Assembly (NCBI RefSeq): GCF_036231965.1
Contig: NZ_CP109499.1
Coordinates: 2,790,001 to 2,854,000 of the forward strand
DNA: 64,000 bases
Source: Streptomyces sp. NBC_01428
Lineage (GTDB): Bacteria > Actinomycetota > Actinomycetes > Streptomycetales > Streptomycetaceae
Reading direction: 5' to 3'
The notes beneath the pieces are model-generated. The model did no database searches, was not told the DNA's origin, and saw only the letters and a list, made by a program, of their open reading frames with translations. Every line of letters starts with the position of its first letter. The first letter of the stretch is position 1. Both the position numbers and the translations under genes were made by a program. This document shows positions 55,311-64,000 of the stretch, piece by piece.

Positions 55311-55589
55311 TTACGGTGTTGCCTGCTCGACATGGAGGCGAAGAGCCGCGGTGTCGAGCGGTCCCGGAGCGCGCAGCGCCCGTGGGATCGCCCGGCGGCG
55401 GATCGCCAGGTCGAGACAGACCAGGGCGGGATGCACGTACGCACCCCGGCCGGGCAGCGTACCGCGATGATCGGGGACGCATTCGCCCTCGACCGCCACG
55501 ATGCGCAGCAAGTCTCTCTTGGCCGCTCGCTCCCGGCACCCCACACAGGTGCGTTCAGGGCATGCGCGGGCTCGCGTCCGGCCAGACAC
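55311..55589 (-). CDS. ylxR: YlxR family RNA-binding-like protein (DUF448)
   Basis: A 92-aa protein with the YlxR signature PERTCVGCRERAAKRDLLRIV and GRGAYVHPALVCLDLAIRRR. It lies between nusA and infB, the standard place for this family, whose members bind RNA or influence nucleoid and RNase P function in other bacteria. GTG start with GGGGAGGT about 10 nt upstream. Its specific role here is unknown. Confidence 0.92.
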   Translation of the reverse strand: MSGRTRARACPERTCVGCRERAAKRDLLRIVAVEGECVPDHRGTLPGRGAYVHPALVCLDLAIRRRAIPRALRAPGPLDTAALRLHVEQATP

Positions 55590-55690
55590 TCTTAAGTCTA
55601 CCTCCCCGTAACGACCTCACCCCTTTGGGGCAAGAATCGAACGGTTGTTGTCGTGATCCAAGCCACTCGTGGCGCGGATCTATTCCCCGA

Positions 55691-56689
55691 TCACTCGCCG
55701 TGCTGGTCGGCAGGCTGTTCGGTGTCCGGACGGATGTCGATCCGCCAGCCCGTCAGACGGGCGGCGAGGCGGGCGTTCTGGCCCTCCTTGCCGATCGCCA
55801 GTGACAGCTGGTAGTCGGGCACCGTCACGCGCGCGGAACGGGCGGCGAGGTCGACGACCTCCACCTTGGAGACGCGCGCCGGGGAGAGCGCGTTCGCCAC
55901 CATGTCGGCCGGGTCGTCCGACCAGTCGACGATGTCGATCTTCTCGCCGTTCAGCTCGGCCATCACGTTGCGCACCCGGCCGCCCATCGGGCCGATGCAG
56001 GCGCCCTTGGCGTTCAGGCCGCTCCGGGTGGACCGGACGGCGATCTTCGTGCGGTGGCCGGCCTCGCGGGCGATCGCGGCGATCTCGACGGAACCGTCGG
56101 CGATCTCCGGAACCTCCAGCGCGAAGAGCTTCTTCACGAGGCTGGGGTGCGTGCGCGAGAGCGTCACCGACGGACCGCGGACGCCCTTGGCCACCCGCAC
56201 GACGTACGAGCGCAGGCGCAGCCCGTGCTCGTAGGTCTCACCGGGGACCTGCTCCTGCACCGGCAGGATGGCCTCCAGCTTGCCGATGTCGACGAGCACA
56301 TTCTTCGGGTCGCGGCCCTGCTGGACCACGCCGGTGACGATGTCGCCCTCGCGGCCCGCGTACTCACCGAGGGTCGCGTCGTCCTCGGCGTCCCGCAGAC
56401 GCTGCAGGATGACCTGCTTGGCGGTGGTCGCGGCGATCCGTCCGAAGTCGGACGGAGTGTCGTCGAACTCGCGCGCCTCCTGCCCCTCCTCCAGATCCTG
56501 AGGGTCCTCCTTCGCCCACACCGTCACGTGGCCGGTCTCCCGGTCGAGCTTGACGCGCGCGTGGCGGCGGCTTCCCTCGGTGCGGTGGTAGGCGATGAGG
56601 AGGGCCGACTCGATCGCCTCGACCAGCAGGTCGAAGGAGATCTCCTTCTCCCGCACCAGACCCCGCAGGGCACTCATGTCGATGTCCAC
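55691..56689 (-). CDS. nusA: Transcription termination/antitermination factor NusA
   Basis: A 332-aa RNA polymerase-binding factor: N-terminal domain, S1 domain ([22 protein letters not shown]), then two KH domains ([23 protein letters not shown], then [24 protein letters not shown]). It ends after KH2 without the acidic repeats of E. coli NusA, as in most actinobacteria. The GTG start lies 2 bp after the rimP stop, so translation is probably coupled. Confidence 0.97.
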   Translation of the reverse strand: MDIDMSALRGLVREKEISFDLLVEAIESALLIAYHRTEGSRRHARVKLDRETGHVTVWAKEDPQDLEEGQEAREFDDTPSDFGRIAATTAKQVILQRLRDAEDDATLGEYAGREGDIVTGVVQQGRDPKNVLVDIGKLEAILPVQEQVPGETYEHGLRLRSYVVRVAKGVRGPSVTLSRTHPSLVKKLFALEVPEIADGSVEIAAIAREAGHRTKIAVRSTRSGLNAKGACIGPMGGRVRNVMAELNGEKIDIVDWSDDPADMVANALSPARVSKVEVVDLAARSARVTVPDYQLSLAIGKEGQNARLAARLTGWRIDIRPDTEQPADQHGE

Positions 56690-56691
56690 GG

Positions 56692-57189
56692 CTACGCCTC
56701 CTCTTCCTTCTTGTCCTTGCGGCTGAACTCGACCTGCACCCGGGCCTTGGCGATGTCCTCGAAGGCGAGCCGACGGGCGGTGGGCTTGCGCCCCTTCACA
56801 CCCGGCACCTCGACGTCGAGTCCGTCGTCCTCGACGTTCAGGATCCGTGCGATCAGGTCGTCGCCGTCCGCCAGCTGGAACTTCACCAGCCGGTCGGTGG
56901 CACGTACGTAGTGGCGGTGCTCCTTGAGCTCGCGCTCGGCACCGGGGGTTCCGACCTCGAGGGTGTACTCGCCCTCGCCCATCGCGTCCGTCTCGTCGAG
57001 CTTCGCCGAGAGCGCGCGGCTCACATCGGCGATCGCGTCCAGGTCGGCACCTTCGTCCGAGTCCACGACGACGCGCAGAACACGCTTCCGGCCGACGGAC
57101 TCCACTTCGATCTCTTCCAGATCGAGTCCCTGGGAGGTCACGAGCGGATCCAGCAGTTCTCGCAGCCTCTCGCTCTGGGTCGTGCTCAT
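56692..57189 (-). CDS. rimP: Ribosome maturation factor RimP
   Basis: A 165-aa protein needed for early 30S assembly. The N-terminal alpha/beta domain ([26 protein letters not shown]) and the [15 protein letters not shown] segment with the following SH3-like C-terminal domain are characteristic. First gene of the rimP-nusA-ylxR-infB-DUF503-rbfA-truB operon; the promoter should lie in the 252-bp divergent gap to the lipoprotein gene at 57442. Confidence 0.95.
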   Translation of the reverse strand: MSTTQSERLRELLDPLVTSQGLDLEEIEVESVGRKRVLRVVVDSDEGADLDAIADVSRALSAKLDETDAMGEGEYTLEVGTPGAERELKEHRHYVRATDRLVKFQLADGDDLIARILNVEDDGLDVEVPGVKGRKPTARRLAFEDIAKARVQVEFSRKDKKEEEA

Positions 57190-57441
57190 CCGGGTGACTC
57201 CTCGGCCGCGTCTGCTGTTGTGGGTTGGTCGCGTGTCAGGTCAAAGGGTATCCGGTCGCGGGGGGTGTTGCCGTCCACCGGTGCCTGTGCTCCCGCGCCG
57301 GGAGCTGCGGAAGCGGGGGCCGGAAGACGCCGCACCGGCAGATGGGAGAGAGCCGCTGGACGGTGATCGGCTTCCGCGCGGGTACCGTGATCACGGGCAG
57401 CTCGCCCATACATTCGTACGAGCCCTCCGAGGACGTCTGTC

Positions 57442-58047
57442 GTGCCGTTCCCTCTCTCGTCACGCACCCCGTCGGGTCCGCGCCGCAGGACCCTGCTCGC
57501 GGCCGCCGCGGGCACCTTCGCCCTCGCGGGCTGTTCCGCCGACGAGCCGTCCGGTGACACGACCGGCGGCAGCCGCCCCTCGCTCGCCGACCGGGCACGC
57601 GCGCGTGCGGCCCGCGACAGCACGACCCTCGCGGGCCGGTACACCGCGGTGATCGCCGCGCATCCGGACCTGGAGAAGAAGCTCGCCCCGCTGCGGGCGG
57701 ACGTCGCCGGGCACGCACGGGCGTTCGGCGCGGGCAGCAGCGCGGGCTCGTCGGCGTCCCCGTCCGCCGCGGCCTCCGGCACGGCACCCGGGTCGGCCTC
57801 GGGTTCACCCACCCCTTCCCCTTCCGGTTCGGCTTCGGCTTCGGCTTCGGCTTCGGCGAGTGCGTCGTCCGATGTCGCCGCGCGGCCCAAGGACGCCCTG
57901 TCCGAGCTGGCCACCGCCGAACTCGCGCTCGCCGACGAGCGGACACAGGCCCTGGTCGAGCTTCCGGGGGAACTGGCCAGGCTGCTGGCCTCGGTGGCGG
58001 CGGCGGGCGCCGCCCACGCGTATCTGCTGACGGAGGCGGCCAAGTGA
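57442..58047 (+). CDS. Lipoprotein with ferritin-like helices, unknown
   Basis: A 201-aa predicted lipoprotein. The leader has RRR before a hydrophobic stretch and ends in a lipobox (FALAGCS, Cys near residue 31). Two helical blocks (about 55-95 and 150-200) flank a Ser/Ala/Pro-rich linker with an alternating SA run. The second block has E...ER...H spacing reminiscent of ferritin-like helices. The GTG start follows GAGG. Its stop overlaps the DUF4439 gene by 4 nt, and a degenerate phosphotransferase gene follows. I know of no assigned function. Confidence 0.75.
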   Translation: MPFPLSSRTPSGPRRRTLLAAAAGTFALAGCSADEPSGDTTGGSRPSLADRARARAARDSTTLAGRYTAVIAAHPDLEKKLAPLRADVAGHARAFGAGSSAGSSASPSAAASGTAPGSASGSPTPSPSGSASASASASASASSDVAARPKDALSELATAELALADERTQALVELPGELARLLASVAAAGAAHAYLLTEAAK

Positions 58048-58517
58048 GCAAGCGGGACAGGACAGAGGAAGCCGAACTCAAGGCCCTGCAGGCCGCCCTG
58101 GCCGCCGAGCACGCCGCCGTGTACGGCTACGGCGTCGTCGGCGGCAAGATCGGCGAGAAGCGGCGGAGCGACGCCCGGGCGGCGTACGACGCCCATCGGG
58201 CACGCCGTGACGCGCTCGTGCGGGCGGTGAAGGACCTGGGCGGCACGCCCGAGGCCGCGTCGGCGGCGTACGTCCTGCCGTTCCCGGTGACGGACTCCCC
58301 CACCGCCGTCCGGTTCGCGGCCGAGCTGGAGGAGCGGGTGGCCGCCGTGTACTCGGACCTCGTCCGCGCCACGACGGGTGATCAGCGGCGCACCGCGGCC
58401 GGGGCGCTGCGCGAGGCGGCGGTCCGGGCGGTGCGCTGGAACGGCGAGAGCGTAGCCTTCCCTGGGCTCGCCGAGCGGGCGGGCACCCCGACGCCTACGG
58501 CGTCCTCGCCGGCGTAA
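58044..58517 (+). CDS. DUF4439 ferritin-like domain protein
   Basis: A 157-aa cytosolic protein. LQAALAAEHAAVYGYGVVGGKI, AHRARRDALVRAV and AAELEERVAAVYSDLV give the E..H, H..RD and E..E helix spacing of DUF4439, a ferritin-like four-helix family. Metal binding is possible but not shown. The GTG overlaps the lipoprotein stop (GTGA). The paired secreted and cytosolic ferritin-like genes suggest a shared role. Confidence 0.85.
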   Translation: MSKRDRTEEAELKALQAALAAEHAAVYGYGVVGGKIGEKRRSDARAAYDAHRARRDALVRAVKDLGGTPEAASAAYVLPFPVTDSPTAVRFAAELEERVAAVYSDLVRATTGDQRRTAAGALREAAVRAVRWNGESVAFPGLAERAGTPTPTASSPA

Positions 58518-58544
58518 CGCGACCTGGAAGGAAACATCTCGCGC

Positions 58545-59489
58545 ATGGACTCGCGCATGGTCTTCGAACCGCCGCAGCGCCTTCTGCGGGCACTCGGCGA
58601 GAACAGGCGGAGCGGGTCACAGGGGGCCGACGGGGCCGGGGCGTGGCTGGAGAAACTGCCCGAGCTGGCCCAACAGGCGCTGGAACAGCGCGAGTTGACC
58701 GCCGAGCGGGTCCAGGCGCCGGGCGGCCGCAGCAGTCTGGTCGTGCTGGTGAAACAGGCCGACCAGAGGCCGGCCGTGCTGAAACTGGCCCCGGACCGTG
58801 CGCGGCCCGAGAGCGAGCGGGCGGCACTGGCGCACTGGGACGGCCGCGGCGCGGTACGCCTCCTCAATCCCGGCGACACCCACGGCGTACTGCTGCTGGA
58901 GCGGCTGCACCCGGACGTGTCCGTGCGGACGCTGCCCGAGGCGAAGGCCCTGCTGGAAGCGGCCGGGACACTGCGGCGGCTGTGGGTCGAGCCGCCCGCC
59001 GGCCACGTCTTCGAGACCGTCGCGGAACGGACCGGGCGGCAGGCAGAGGCGATGCGCGCCACGGTCGCGGAGGAGCCGGAGGGCGGCGCGGAGATCGGCG
59101 CGCTGGTCGACGCCGCGCTCGCGGCCCGCGACGACCTGCTGGCGCAGCCGCCCGAGACACGGCTGCTGCACGGCACCTTCCGGCAGAGCAAGGTGCTCGC
59201 CGGAGAGCGCACCCCGTGGCTGGCCGTCGGACCCGACCCGGTGGTCGGCGAGTGCGCCTTCGACCTGGCCCGGCTGGTCCGCGACCGGGTGGAGGACCTG
59301 ATCGCCTCGCCCTCTGGAGCCTCGATCACCCGGCGCCGCATCAAGCGCCTCGCCGAGTCCCTGGAAGTGGACCAGGAACGCCTGCGCGGCTGGACCCTGT
59401 TCCGCGCGGTCGAGTCGGGCGTACGAGCGGGCCGGGTGGGCCGCCCCCGCGACGCCGAACTGCTGCTGGAGTTCGCCGGCTGGGTCTGA
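58545..59489 (+). CDS. Aminoglycoside phosphotransferase-like protein with degenerate catalytic loop
   Basis: A 314-aa protein of the APH(6)/hydroxyurea phosphotransferase-like family by the block AVLKLAPDRARPESERAALAHW (lysine and glutamate of the N lobe) and GVLLLERL. The catalytic loop expected as HGDLHxxNVL reads LLHGTFRQSKVLAGE near residue 205, so the catalytic Asp and the metal-ligand Asn are replaced; the DFG-like site reads VGPDPVVGECAFDLA. It is probably a pseudokinase or uses another chemistry, and resistance is not implied. Last gene of the lipoprotein trio. Confidence 0.78.
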   Translation: MDSRMVFEPPQRLLRALGENRRSGSQGADGAGAWLEKLPELAQQALEQRELTAERVQAPGGRSSLVVLVKQADQRPAVLKLAPDRARPESERAALAHWDGRGAVRLLNPGDTHGVLLLERLHPDVSVRTLPEAKALLEAAGTLRRLWVEPPAGHVFETVAERTGRQAEAMRATVAEEPEGGAEIGALVDAALAARDDLLAQPPETRLLHGTFRQSKVLAGERTPWLAVGPDPVVGECAFDLARLVRDRVEDLIASPSGASITRRRIKRLAESLEVDQERLRGWTLFRAVESGVRAGRVGRPRDAELLLEFAGWV

Positions 59490-59711
59490 GCGTCCGCCCT
59501 CCCCTCACTCGCCGGGCGGCGCGGACCGGAGCATGAGCGACCCACCGGCCGCTGGACGCGGCCGGTCGCGACCGGTCGCGAGGATGACGGGCAGGACCCT
59601 GCCGACAACTCCGGTGACAGGCCGGGCGTCGAGGGCGCGGTCGGCTGTCGCGGCGGGCGCGTCCGACGCGGAGACGTCGGGCCCGGCGTGGCCGATGCGC
59701 GGAGAACAGCA

Positions 59712-59758
59712 CGGCGGCGCCCGTCGAGTCCCGGTCCGGGACTCGACGGGCGCCGCCG
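59712..59758 (-). terminator. Terminator after proS
   Basis: A nearly complete 47-nt palindrome (23-bp arms, CGGCGGCGCCCGTCGAGTCCC and complement) lies 8 bp past the proS stop, between convergent genes. The 220 bp before it contain no gene; a GGTCGCGACCGGTCGCGA repeat (about 59563-59580) is the only structure noted. Confidence 0.9.
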
Positions 59759-59766
59759 GGTTCGCC

Positions 59767-61458
59767 CTAGGCCGTCAGACGGGCGATGGCCTCGTCGACG
59801 GTCAGTTCCTCGCGCTCGCCGGTACGGCGGTCCTTCAGCTCCAGGACACCCTCGGCCGAGCGGCGGCCGGCGACCAGGATCTTCGGTACGCCGATGAGCT
59901 CCGCGTCGGTGAACTTCACGCCCGGCGAGACACCGGCACGGTCGTCGACCAGGACGCGGACGCCCGCGGCACCCAGCTTCTCCGACACGTCGAGCGCCAG
60001 CTCGGTCTGCAGCGCCTTGCCGGCGGCGACCACGTGGACGTCGGCCGGCGCGATCTCCTTGGGCCAGCACAGACCCTGCTCGTCCGCCGACTGCTCGGCC
60101 AGGGCGGCGACCGCACGGGAGACACCGATGCCGTACGAGCCCATCGTCACGCGGACCGGCTTGCCCTGCTGCCCGAGGACGTCGAGCTGGAAGGTGTCGG
60201 CGTACTTGCGGCCGAGCTGGAAGATGTGGCCGATCTCGATCGCCCGGTCCAGCTTGAGGCCGGTGCCGCACTTGGGGCAGGGGTCGCCCTCTTCCACGAC
60301 GACGACGTCGAGGTGGTCGTCGACCTCGAAGTCCCGGCCGGCGACGACGTTCTTCGCGTGCGTGTCCGCCTTGTTGGCGCCGGTGATCCAGGCGGTGCCG
60401 GGCGCGATGCGCGGGTCGGCGATGTAGCGGACCTTCTCCAGGCCCTGCGGGCCGACGTAACCCCGTACGAGGTCGTCGCGGCCCTCGAAGTCCTCGGCCG
60501 TGACGAGTTCCACGACGGCCGGGGCGAGGTGCTCGCCCAGCTTGCCCAGGTCGACCTCGCGGTTGCCGGGGACGCCCACGGCCACGATCTCGCCGTCGAC
60601 CTTGACCAGCAGGTTCTTCAGCGTCGCGGAGGCGGGCACGCCGAGGTGCTCGGCGAGCGACTCGATGGTGGGGGTGTCGGGGGTGTCCAGCTCCTCGACC
60701 GGGCCGTGCTCCTCGGAGACCGGCGTGAGCGCGAACGTCACGGCCTCCGTGTTGGCGGCGTAGTCGCAGGAGGGGCAGTCCGCGAAGGTGTCCTCACCGG
60801 CGGCGGCGGGCGCGAGGAACTCCTCGGAGGCCGAGCCGCCCATGGCGCCGGAGACGGCGGACACGATGCGGTAGTCGAGACCGAGGCGCGCGAAGATGTT
60901 CTGGTAGGCCTCGCGGTGCAGCCGGTACGACTCGGCGAGCCCCTCGTCCGTGGTGTCGAAGGAGTACGAGTCCTTCATGTGGAACTCACGCCCGCGCAGC
61001 ACTCCGGAGCGCGGACGGGCCTCGTCGCGGTACTTCGTCTGGATCTGGTACAGCATGACCGGCAGGTCCTTGTACGAGGACGCCTGGTCCTTGACCAGGA
61101 GAGTGAAGATCTCCTCGTGCGTCGGGCCGAGCAGGTACTCGCCGCCCTTGCGGTCCTTGAGACGGAAGAGCAGGTCGCCGTACTCGTCCCAGCGGCCCGA
61201 GGCCTCGTAGGGCTCCTTGGGCAGCAGGGCCGGCAGGAGGACCTCCTGGGCGCCGATCGCGTCCATCTCCTCGCGGACCACGCGGGAGATGTTGTCGAGC
61301 ACCTTCTTGCCGAGCGGCAGCCACGTCCAGATGCCCGCGGCGTTGCGTCGCACGTAGCCGGCGCGGACGAGCAGCTTGTGGCTGAGCGTCTCGGCGTCCG
61401 CCGGGTCGTCACGCAATGTCTTGACCATCAAACGGGACATGCGCTGGACCTGGGCCAT
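59767..61458 (-). CDS. proS: Prolyl-tRNA synthetase (bacterial type)
   Basis: A 563-aa class II synthetase. Motif 1 ([23 protein letters not shown]), motif 2 ([26 protein letters not shown]) and motif 3 ([17 protein letters not shown]) are in order, with the INS editing domain (around 230-390) between motifs 2 and 3, marking the prokaryote-type enzyme. The C-terminal anticodon-binding domain ends the protein. The ATG at 61458 starts [19 protein letters not shown]. No T-box structure was found in the short 5' leader. Confidence 0.97.
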   Translation of the reverse strand: MAQVQRMSRLMVKTLRDDPADAETLSHKLLVRAGYVRRNAAGIWTWLPLGKKVLDNISRVVREEMDAIGAQEVLLPALLPKEPYEASGRWDEYGDLLFRLKDRKGGEYLLGPTHEEIFTLLVKDQASSYKDLPVMLYQIQTKYRDEARPRSGVLRGREFHMKDSYSFDTTDEGLAESYRLHREAYQNIFARLGLDYRIVSAVSGAMGGSASEEFLAPAAAGEDTFADCPSCDYAANTEAVTFALTPVSEEHGPVEELDTPDTPTIESLAEHLGVPASATLKNLLVKVDGEIVAVGVPGNREVDLGKLGEHLAPAVVELVTAEDFEGRDDLVRGYVGPQGLEKVRYIADPRIAPGTAWITGANKADTHAKNVVAGRDFEVDDHLDVVVVEEGDPCPKCGTGLKLDRAIEIGHIFQLGRKYADTFQLDVLGQQGKPVRVTMGSYGIGVSRAVAALAEQSADEQGLCWPKEIAPADVHVVAAGKALQTELALDVSEKLGAAGVRVLVDDRAGVSPGVKFTDAELIGVPKILVAGRRSAEGVLELKDRRTGEREELTVDEAIARLTA

Positions 61459-61529
61459 GATTCTCGACTCCTGCTGCGTAAGGGTGATGCCAGGAGGTTA
61501 GCCGGGGGGCGGCCGGTCCCGGAAATCCG

Positions 61530-62099
61530 TTAACGGTGACGCAGCGGCAGCGGGGCGCCCATCACGGCGTACGGCTTGGGGGCGCTGGGGAACAGGACCT
61601 GCTGGGCGAGGTCCTCGTAGCCGAGGGAGCGGTAGAGGCCGCGGGCCGGGCTGTCGACGTCGATCGCGGAGAGGATCGAGCGGGGCTCGGTGGCGGTCGC
61701 GGTGATGCCGGTGATCAGGGCGCGGCCCACGCCACGGTTCTGGAACCGCGGGTGGACGTGCAGCTCGGTGATCACGAAGGAGTCGTCGAGCCAGCCCTCC
61801 TGGCCCCCCGCGCGCAGGTACGGCTCGACGACGGTGGACCACCAGTGGCCGCGGTCGTTCGGCATGCCGTAGACGAAGCCGACGAGCCGGCCGTCGACGG
61901 TGGTCGCGCCGAGCGCGTGCGCTCCCGGGTACGTGAGGTGGCGCAGCACGATCTGGCGGCGTACGGCGATCTCCTCGGAGCCGAGCCCGAACGCGAGCGC
62001 CTGCACGGCGAGCGCCTCGTCGACGCGCGCCGCGAGATCCAGCGGGCCGACGGCCACGTCGTCGGAGTTGCGGTGGCCGTGACCGGGAAAGCGCAGCAT
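61530..62099 (-). CDS. GNAT family acetyltransferase
   Basis: A 189-aa N-acetyltransferase. The acetyl-CoA site is ELHVHPRFQNRGVGRALI (motif A with the QxxGxG-type loop) and the motif B region is GLYRSLGYE. The first 70 residues are variable. The substrate is unknown. It is upstream of proS on the same strand, separated by 71 bp, so it may share transcription with proS. Confidence 0.85.
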   Translation of the reverse strand: MLRFPGHGHRNSDDVAVGPLDLAARVDEALAVQALAFGLGSEEIAVRRQIVLRHLTYPGAHALGATTVDGRLVGFVYGMPNDRGHWWSTVVEPYLRAGGQEGWLDDSFVITELHVHPRFQNRGVGRALITGITATATEPRSILSAIDVDSPARGLYRSLGYEDLAQQVLFPSAPKPYAVMGAPLPLRHR

Positions 62100-62197
62100 G
62101 CGGGGAGACTACCTGGCGAACCGTGGGGCGCGTGAGGTCTGCGGGAGCCGTCCGCGGAAGCGGTGTCCGGCGTCGGCGGGTGCCGGTGGGCCGGGCG

Positions 62198-63046
62198 TCA
62201 GAACAGGACGCTCATGAACGCGCCGACCTCTTGGAAGCCGACTCTGCGATAGGTGGCACGGGCCGCGGTGTTGAAGTCGTTCACGTAGAGGCTGACGACG
62301 GGGGCGACGTCGGCGAGGGCGTAGCGCAGGACGGCGGCCATGCCGGGGGCTGCCACGCCCCGGCCGCGGTACTCGGGGGCCACCCAGACGCCCTGGATCT
62401 GGCAGGCGTGGGCGGTCGCGGCGCCGATCTCGGCCTTGAAGACGACCTTGCCGTCCTGGTCGAGGCGGGCGAAGGACCGGCCGGAGCCGACGAGTTCGGC
62501 CACCCGGGCCTGGTAGAGGAGTCCGCCGTCGCCGGCCATCGGCGAGACACCGACCTCCTCGGTGAACATCGCCACGCACGCCGGCATGATCGTCTCCATC
62601 TCGTCCTTGCGGATGCGGCGGACGAACGGATCCGGGGTGACCGCGGCGGGCAGCCGGTCGGTGACCATCAGGGGCTGGTGGGCGCGGACGTCGCGGGCCG
62701 GGCCCCAGCTCGGTTCGAGCAGCCGCCACAGCTGGGCGGTGGGTTCGGCGGGGCCGACGATCGAGGAGCAGCGGCGGCCGCCCCGGCGGGCCCGGTCGGC
62801 GAAGCCGCGCACGGCGCGCGGGGTGGCGCAGATCGGGACGAGGTTGGCGCCCGCGTAGCAGAGGGACTGCAGCATGCCGTCCTCGTACCAGCCCCACATC
62901 TCGCCGCCGAGCCGCCACGGATCGAGGCCCGCGACCCGTACGCGGGAGGCGACGAAGGCGTTCGCCACCGGCTCGCGGTCGAGGACGGCGAGCGCGGCGT
63001 CCAGGTCACTCGGTTCGAGGACCCTGGTGGTGGTCTGGGTCAACAC
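62198..63046 (-). CDS. DUF4081-GNAT acetyltransferase
   Basis: A 282-aa protein: an N-terminal DUF4081-type domain (TRVLEPSDLDAALAVLDREP to SSIVGPAEPTAQLWRLLEPSWGPAR) and a C-terminal GNAT domain (QGVWVAPEYRGRGVAAPGMA and VSLYVNDFNTAARATYRRVGF). This two-domain protein is typical of actinobacteria. The GTG at 63046 (MLTQTTTRVLEPSDL) has GAGG upstream, and an extension to 63085 is unlikely. Its place after ispG is conserved in Streptomyces as I recall. The substrate is unknown. Confidence 0.88.
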   Translation of the reverse strand: MLTQTTTRVLEPSDLDAALAVLDREPVANAFVASRVRVAGLDPWRLGGEMWGWYEDGMLQSLCYAGANLVPICATPRAVRGFADRARRGGRRCSSIVGPAEPTAQLWRLLEPSWGPARDVRAHQPLMVTDRLPAAVTPDPFVRRIRKDEMETIMPACVAMFTEEVGVSPMAGDGGLLYQARVAELVGSGRSFARLDQDGKVVFKAEIGAATAHACQIQGVWVAPEYRGRGVAAPGMAAVLRYALADVAPVVSLYVNDFNTAARATYRRVGFQEVGAFMSVLF

Positions 63047-63174
63047 GTGCGGGGGCCTCACCCTGGGGTCTGCTGATCTCCGCACTGTACCTGCCGTGGT
63101 TGTGACCCGCCGCCCCTTGTTCCCGGCTTCCCCGGGGAGGCCGGGCCCTTCCAGGCCCCGGTCCCGCCGGGGTT

Positions 63175-63335
63175 GTTTCGGCTGCGGGTGCGTGGGGGTT
63201 TGCTCGCGCCGTTCCCCGCGCCCCTGGTCCGTTTCACCGGGCCAGGGTTCACGAGGACCGGCAGGGAGCCCGGCCCCCCGGGATCGTTTCGGCTGCGGGT
63301 GCGCGGGGGCGGTCGCGCCGTTCCCCGCGCCCCTG
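63175..63335 (+). repeat. Direct repeat pair, 50 bp
   Basis: Copy 1 (63175-63225) and copy 2 (63286-63335) both begin GTTTCGGCTGCGGGTGCG and end CGCGCCGTTCCCCGCGCCCC, differing only in the middle. Starts are 111 bp apart. Sequences of this type (ending TTCCCCGCGCCCCT) are familiar from many Streptomyces intergenic regions, so this is probably a dispersed repeat family. Confidence 0.8.
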
Positions 63336-63385
63336 AGTGTCTCGCCCGGGCCGGAAGCCGAACGGATCCGGCGGAGCGGCCGGGG

Positions 63386-63410
63386 CCCCGGGCGTCCTGC
63401 ATGCCCGGGG
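63386..63410 (-). terminator. Terminator-like hairpin after ispG
   Basis: CCCCGGGC/GCCCGGGG (8 bp, 9-nt loop) lies about 18 bp beyond the ispG stop on the minus strand. Confidence 0.6.
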
Positions 63411-63427
63411 TCGAACGTCGGGCCGGG

Positions 63428-64000
63428 TCAGCCGGCGACCGAGACCGACGGCTCGCCGGAGGTGATGCCGTCGGCCTCCATCTGCTCGGCGAGCTTCATG
63501 GCCTCTTCGATGAGGGTCTCCACGATCTTCGACTCGGGGACGGTCTTGATGACCTCGCCCTTGACGAAGATCTGGCCCTTGCCGTTGCCGGAGGCGACGC
63601 CGAGGTCGGCCTCGCGGGCCTCGCCCGGGCCGTTCACGACGCAGCCCATGACGGCGACGCGGAGCGGGACCTCCATGCCGGTGAGGCCGGCGGTGACTTC
63701 CTCGGCCAGCTTGTAGACGTCGACCTGGGCGCGGCCGCAGGACGGGCAGGAGACGATCTCCAGGCCGCGCTGCTTGAGGTTCAGCGACTCCAGGATCTGG
63801 AGGCCGACCTTGACCTCCTCGACCGGCGGGGCCGACAGGGAGACGCGGATGGTGTCGCCGATGCCCTCGGAGAGCAGGGCGCCGAAGGCGACGGCCGACT
63901 TGATGGTGCCCTGGAACGCCGGGCCGGCCTCGGTCACGCCGAGGTGCAGCGGGTAGTCGCAGGCGGCGGCGAGCTGGCGGTAGGCGTTGACCATGACGAC
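63428..64000 (-). CDS. ispG: 4-hydroxy-3-methylbut-2-en-1-yl diphosphate synthase, C-terminal part
   Basis: The last 190 or so residues of IspG (GcpE), the 4Fe-4S reductase that makes HMBPP in the MEP isoprenoid pathway. The cluster cysteines are in [13 protein letters not shown] and [13 protein letters not shown], and the ENCE-like region is replaced by the standard C-terminal sequence [20 protein letters not shown]. The N-terminal TIM barrel lies beyond the window edge. Partial at the 5' end. Confidence 0.95.
   Translation of the reverse strand, partial: VVMVNAYRQLAAACDYPLHLGVTEAGPAFQGTIKSAVAFGALLSEGIGDTIRVSLSAPPVEEVKVGLQILESLNLKQRGLEIVSCPSCGRAQVDVYKLAEEVTAGLTGMEVPLRVAVMGCVVNGPGEAREADLGVASGNGKGQIFVKGEVIKTVPESKIVETLIEEAMKLAEQMEADGITSGEPSVSVAG

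Larger units (their letters stand above)
63047..63427. other. Intergenic region with two copies of a Streptomyces-type repeat
   Basis: About 380 bp without a gene. It contains two copies of a 50-bp repeat (63175-63225 and 63286-63335) and a hairpin after ispG (63386-63410). The GNAT gene promoter must lie in the left part; none is obvious. Confidence 0.6.

Noticed and set aside
61459..61529. Possible T-box or other riboswitch upstream of proS
   Set aside because: The 71-bp leader is too short and lacks the T-box sequence and specifier stem.

Overview
This window is high-GC actinobacterial chromosome, almost certainly Streptomyces. The evidence is the GC-rich third codon positions, frequent GTG starts and 4-nt ATGA/GTGA overlaps, an rRNA operon without spacer tRNAs, and a gene order that I recall as the conserved core of Streptomyces chromosomes (rimP-nusA-infB-rbfA-truB-ribF, rpsO-pnp-dapB, thyX-dapA-RNase J, osaABC, ftsK, rimO-pgsA-cinA). 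I see no transposase, integrase, prophage or CRISPR array.

Layout. 0-6.8 kb (minus): ftsK, a RodZ-like membrane HTH protein, rimO, pgsA and cinA, the last three translationally coupled. 7-16.7 kb: the osmoadaptation signalling locus, with osaB (response regulator) and osaA (a giant soluble hybrid kinase with 12 HAMP-like units) on minus, and divergent osaC (HATPase-PAS-GAF-PP2C) on plus. 16.7-23.4 kb (minus): an rRNA operon (16S-23S-5S) preceded by three 82-bp promoter-like modules and followed by a strong terminator, a shortened DegT-type aminotransferase-like gene without a recognisable PLP lysine, and tRNA-Thr(GGT). 23.4-27.1 kb (minus): thyX, dapA, RNase J. 27.3-28.3 kb (plus): two small membrane proteins. 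28.3-33.9 kb (minus): rpsO, pnp, an M16 peptidase, dapB and a small membrane protein.

34-45 kb (plus): a lone DUF397 protein, a very large proline-rich ParA/MinD-like ATPase resembling EspI of ESX secretion loci but with no ESX genes nearby, and a five-gene oligopeptide-type ABC transporter. 45-57.2 kb (minus): ribF; a 1259-aa protein with a trypsin-like domain lacking its nucleophile, a P-loop NTPase and a helical-repeat tail; then the translation operon rimP-nusA-ylxR-infB-DUF503-rbfA-truB. 57.4-59.5 kb (plus): an uncharacterised trio of lipoprotein, ferritin-like protein and degenerate aminoglycoside-phosphotransferase-like protein. 59.7-64 kb (minus): proS, two GNAT proteins and the 3' part of ispG. 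Most gene blocks end in long perfect inverted repeats, usual for Streptomyces terminators.

Most of the window is housekeeping. The least explained parts are the pseudo-trypsin/NTPase protein, the EspI-like orphan, the lipoprotein/ferritin-like/pseudokinase trio, the degenerate DegT gene beside the rRNA operon, and the modular rRNA promoter region.
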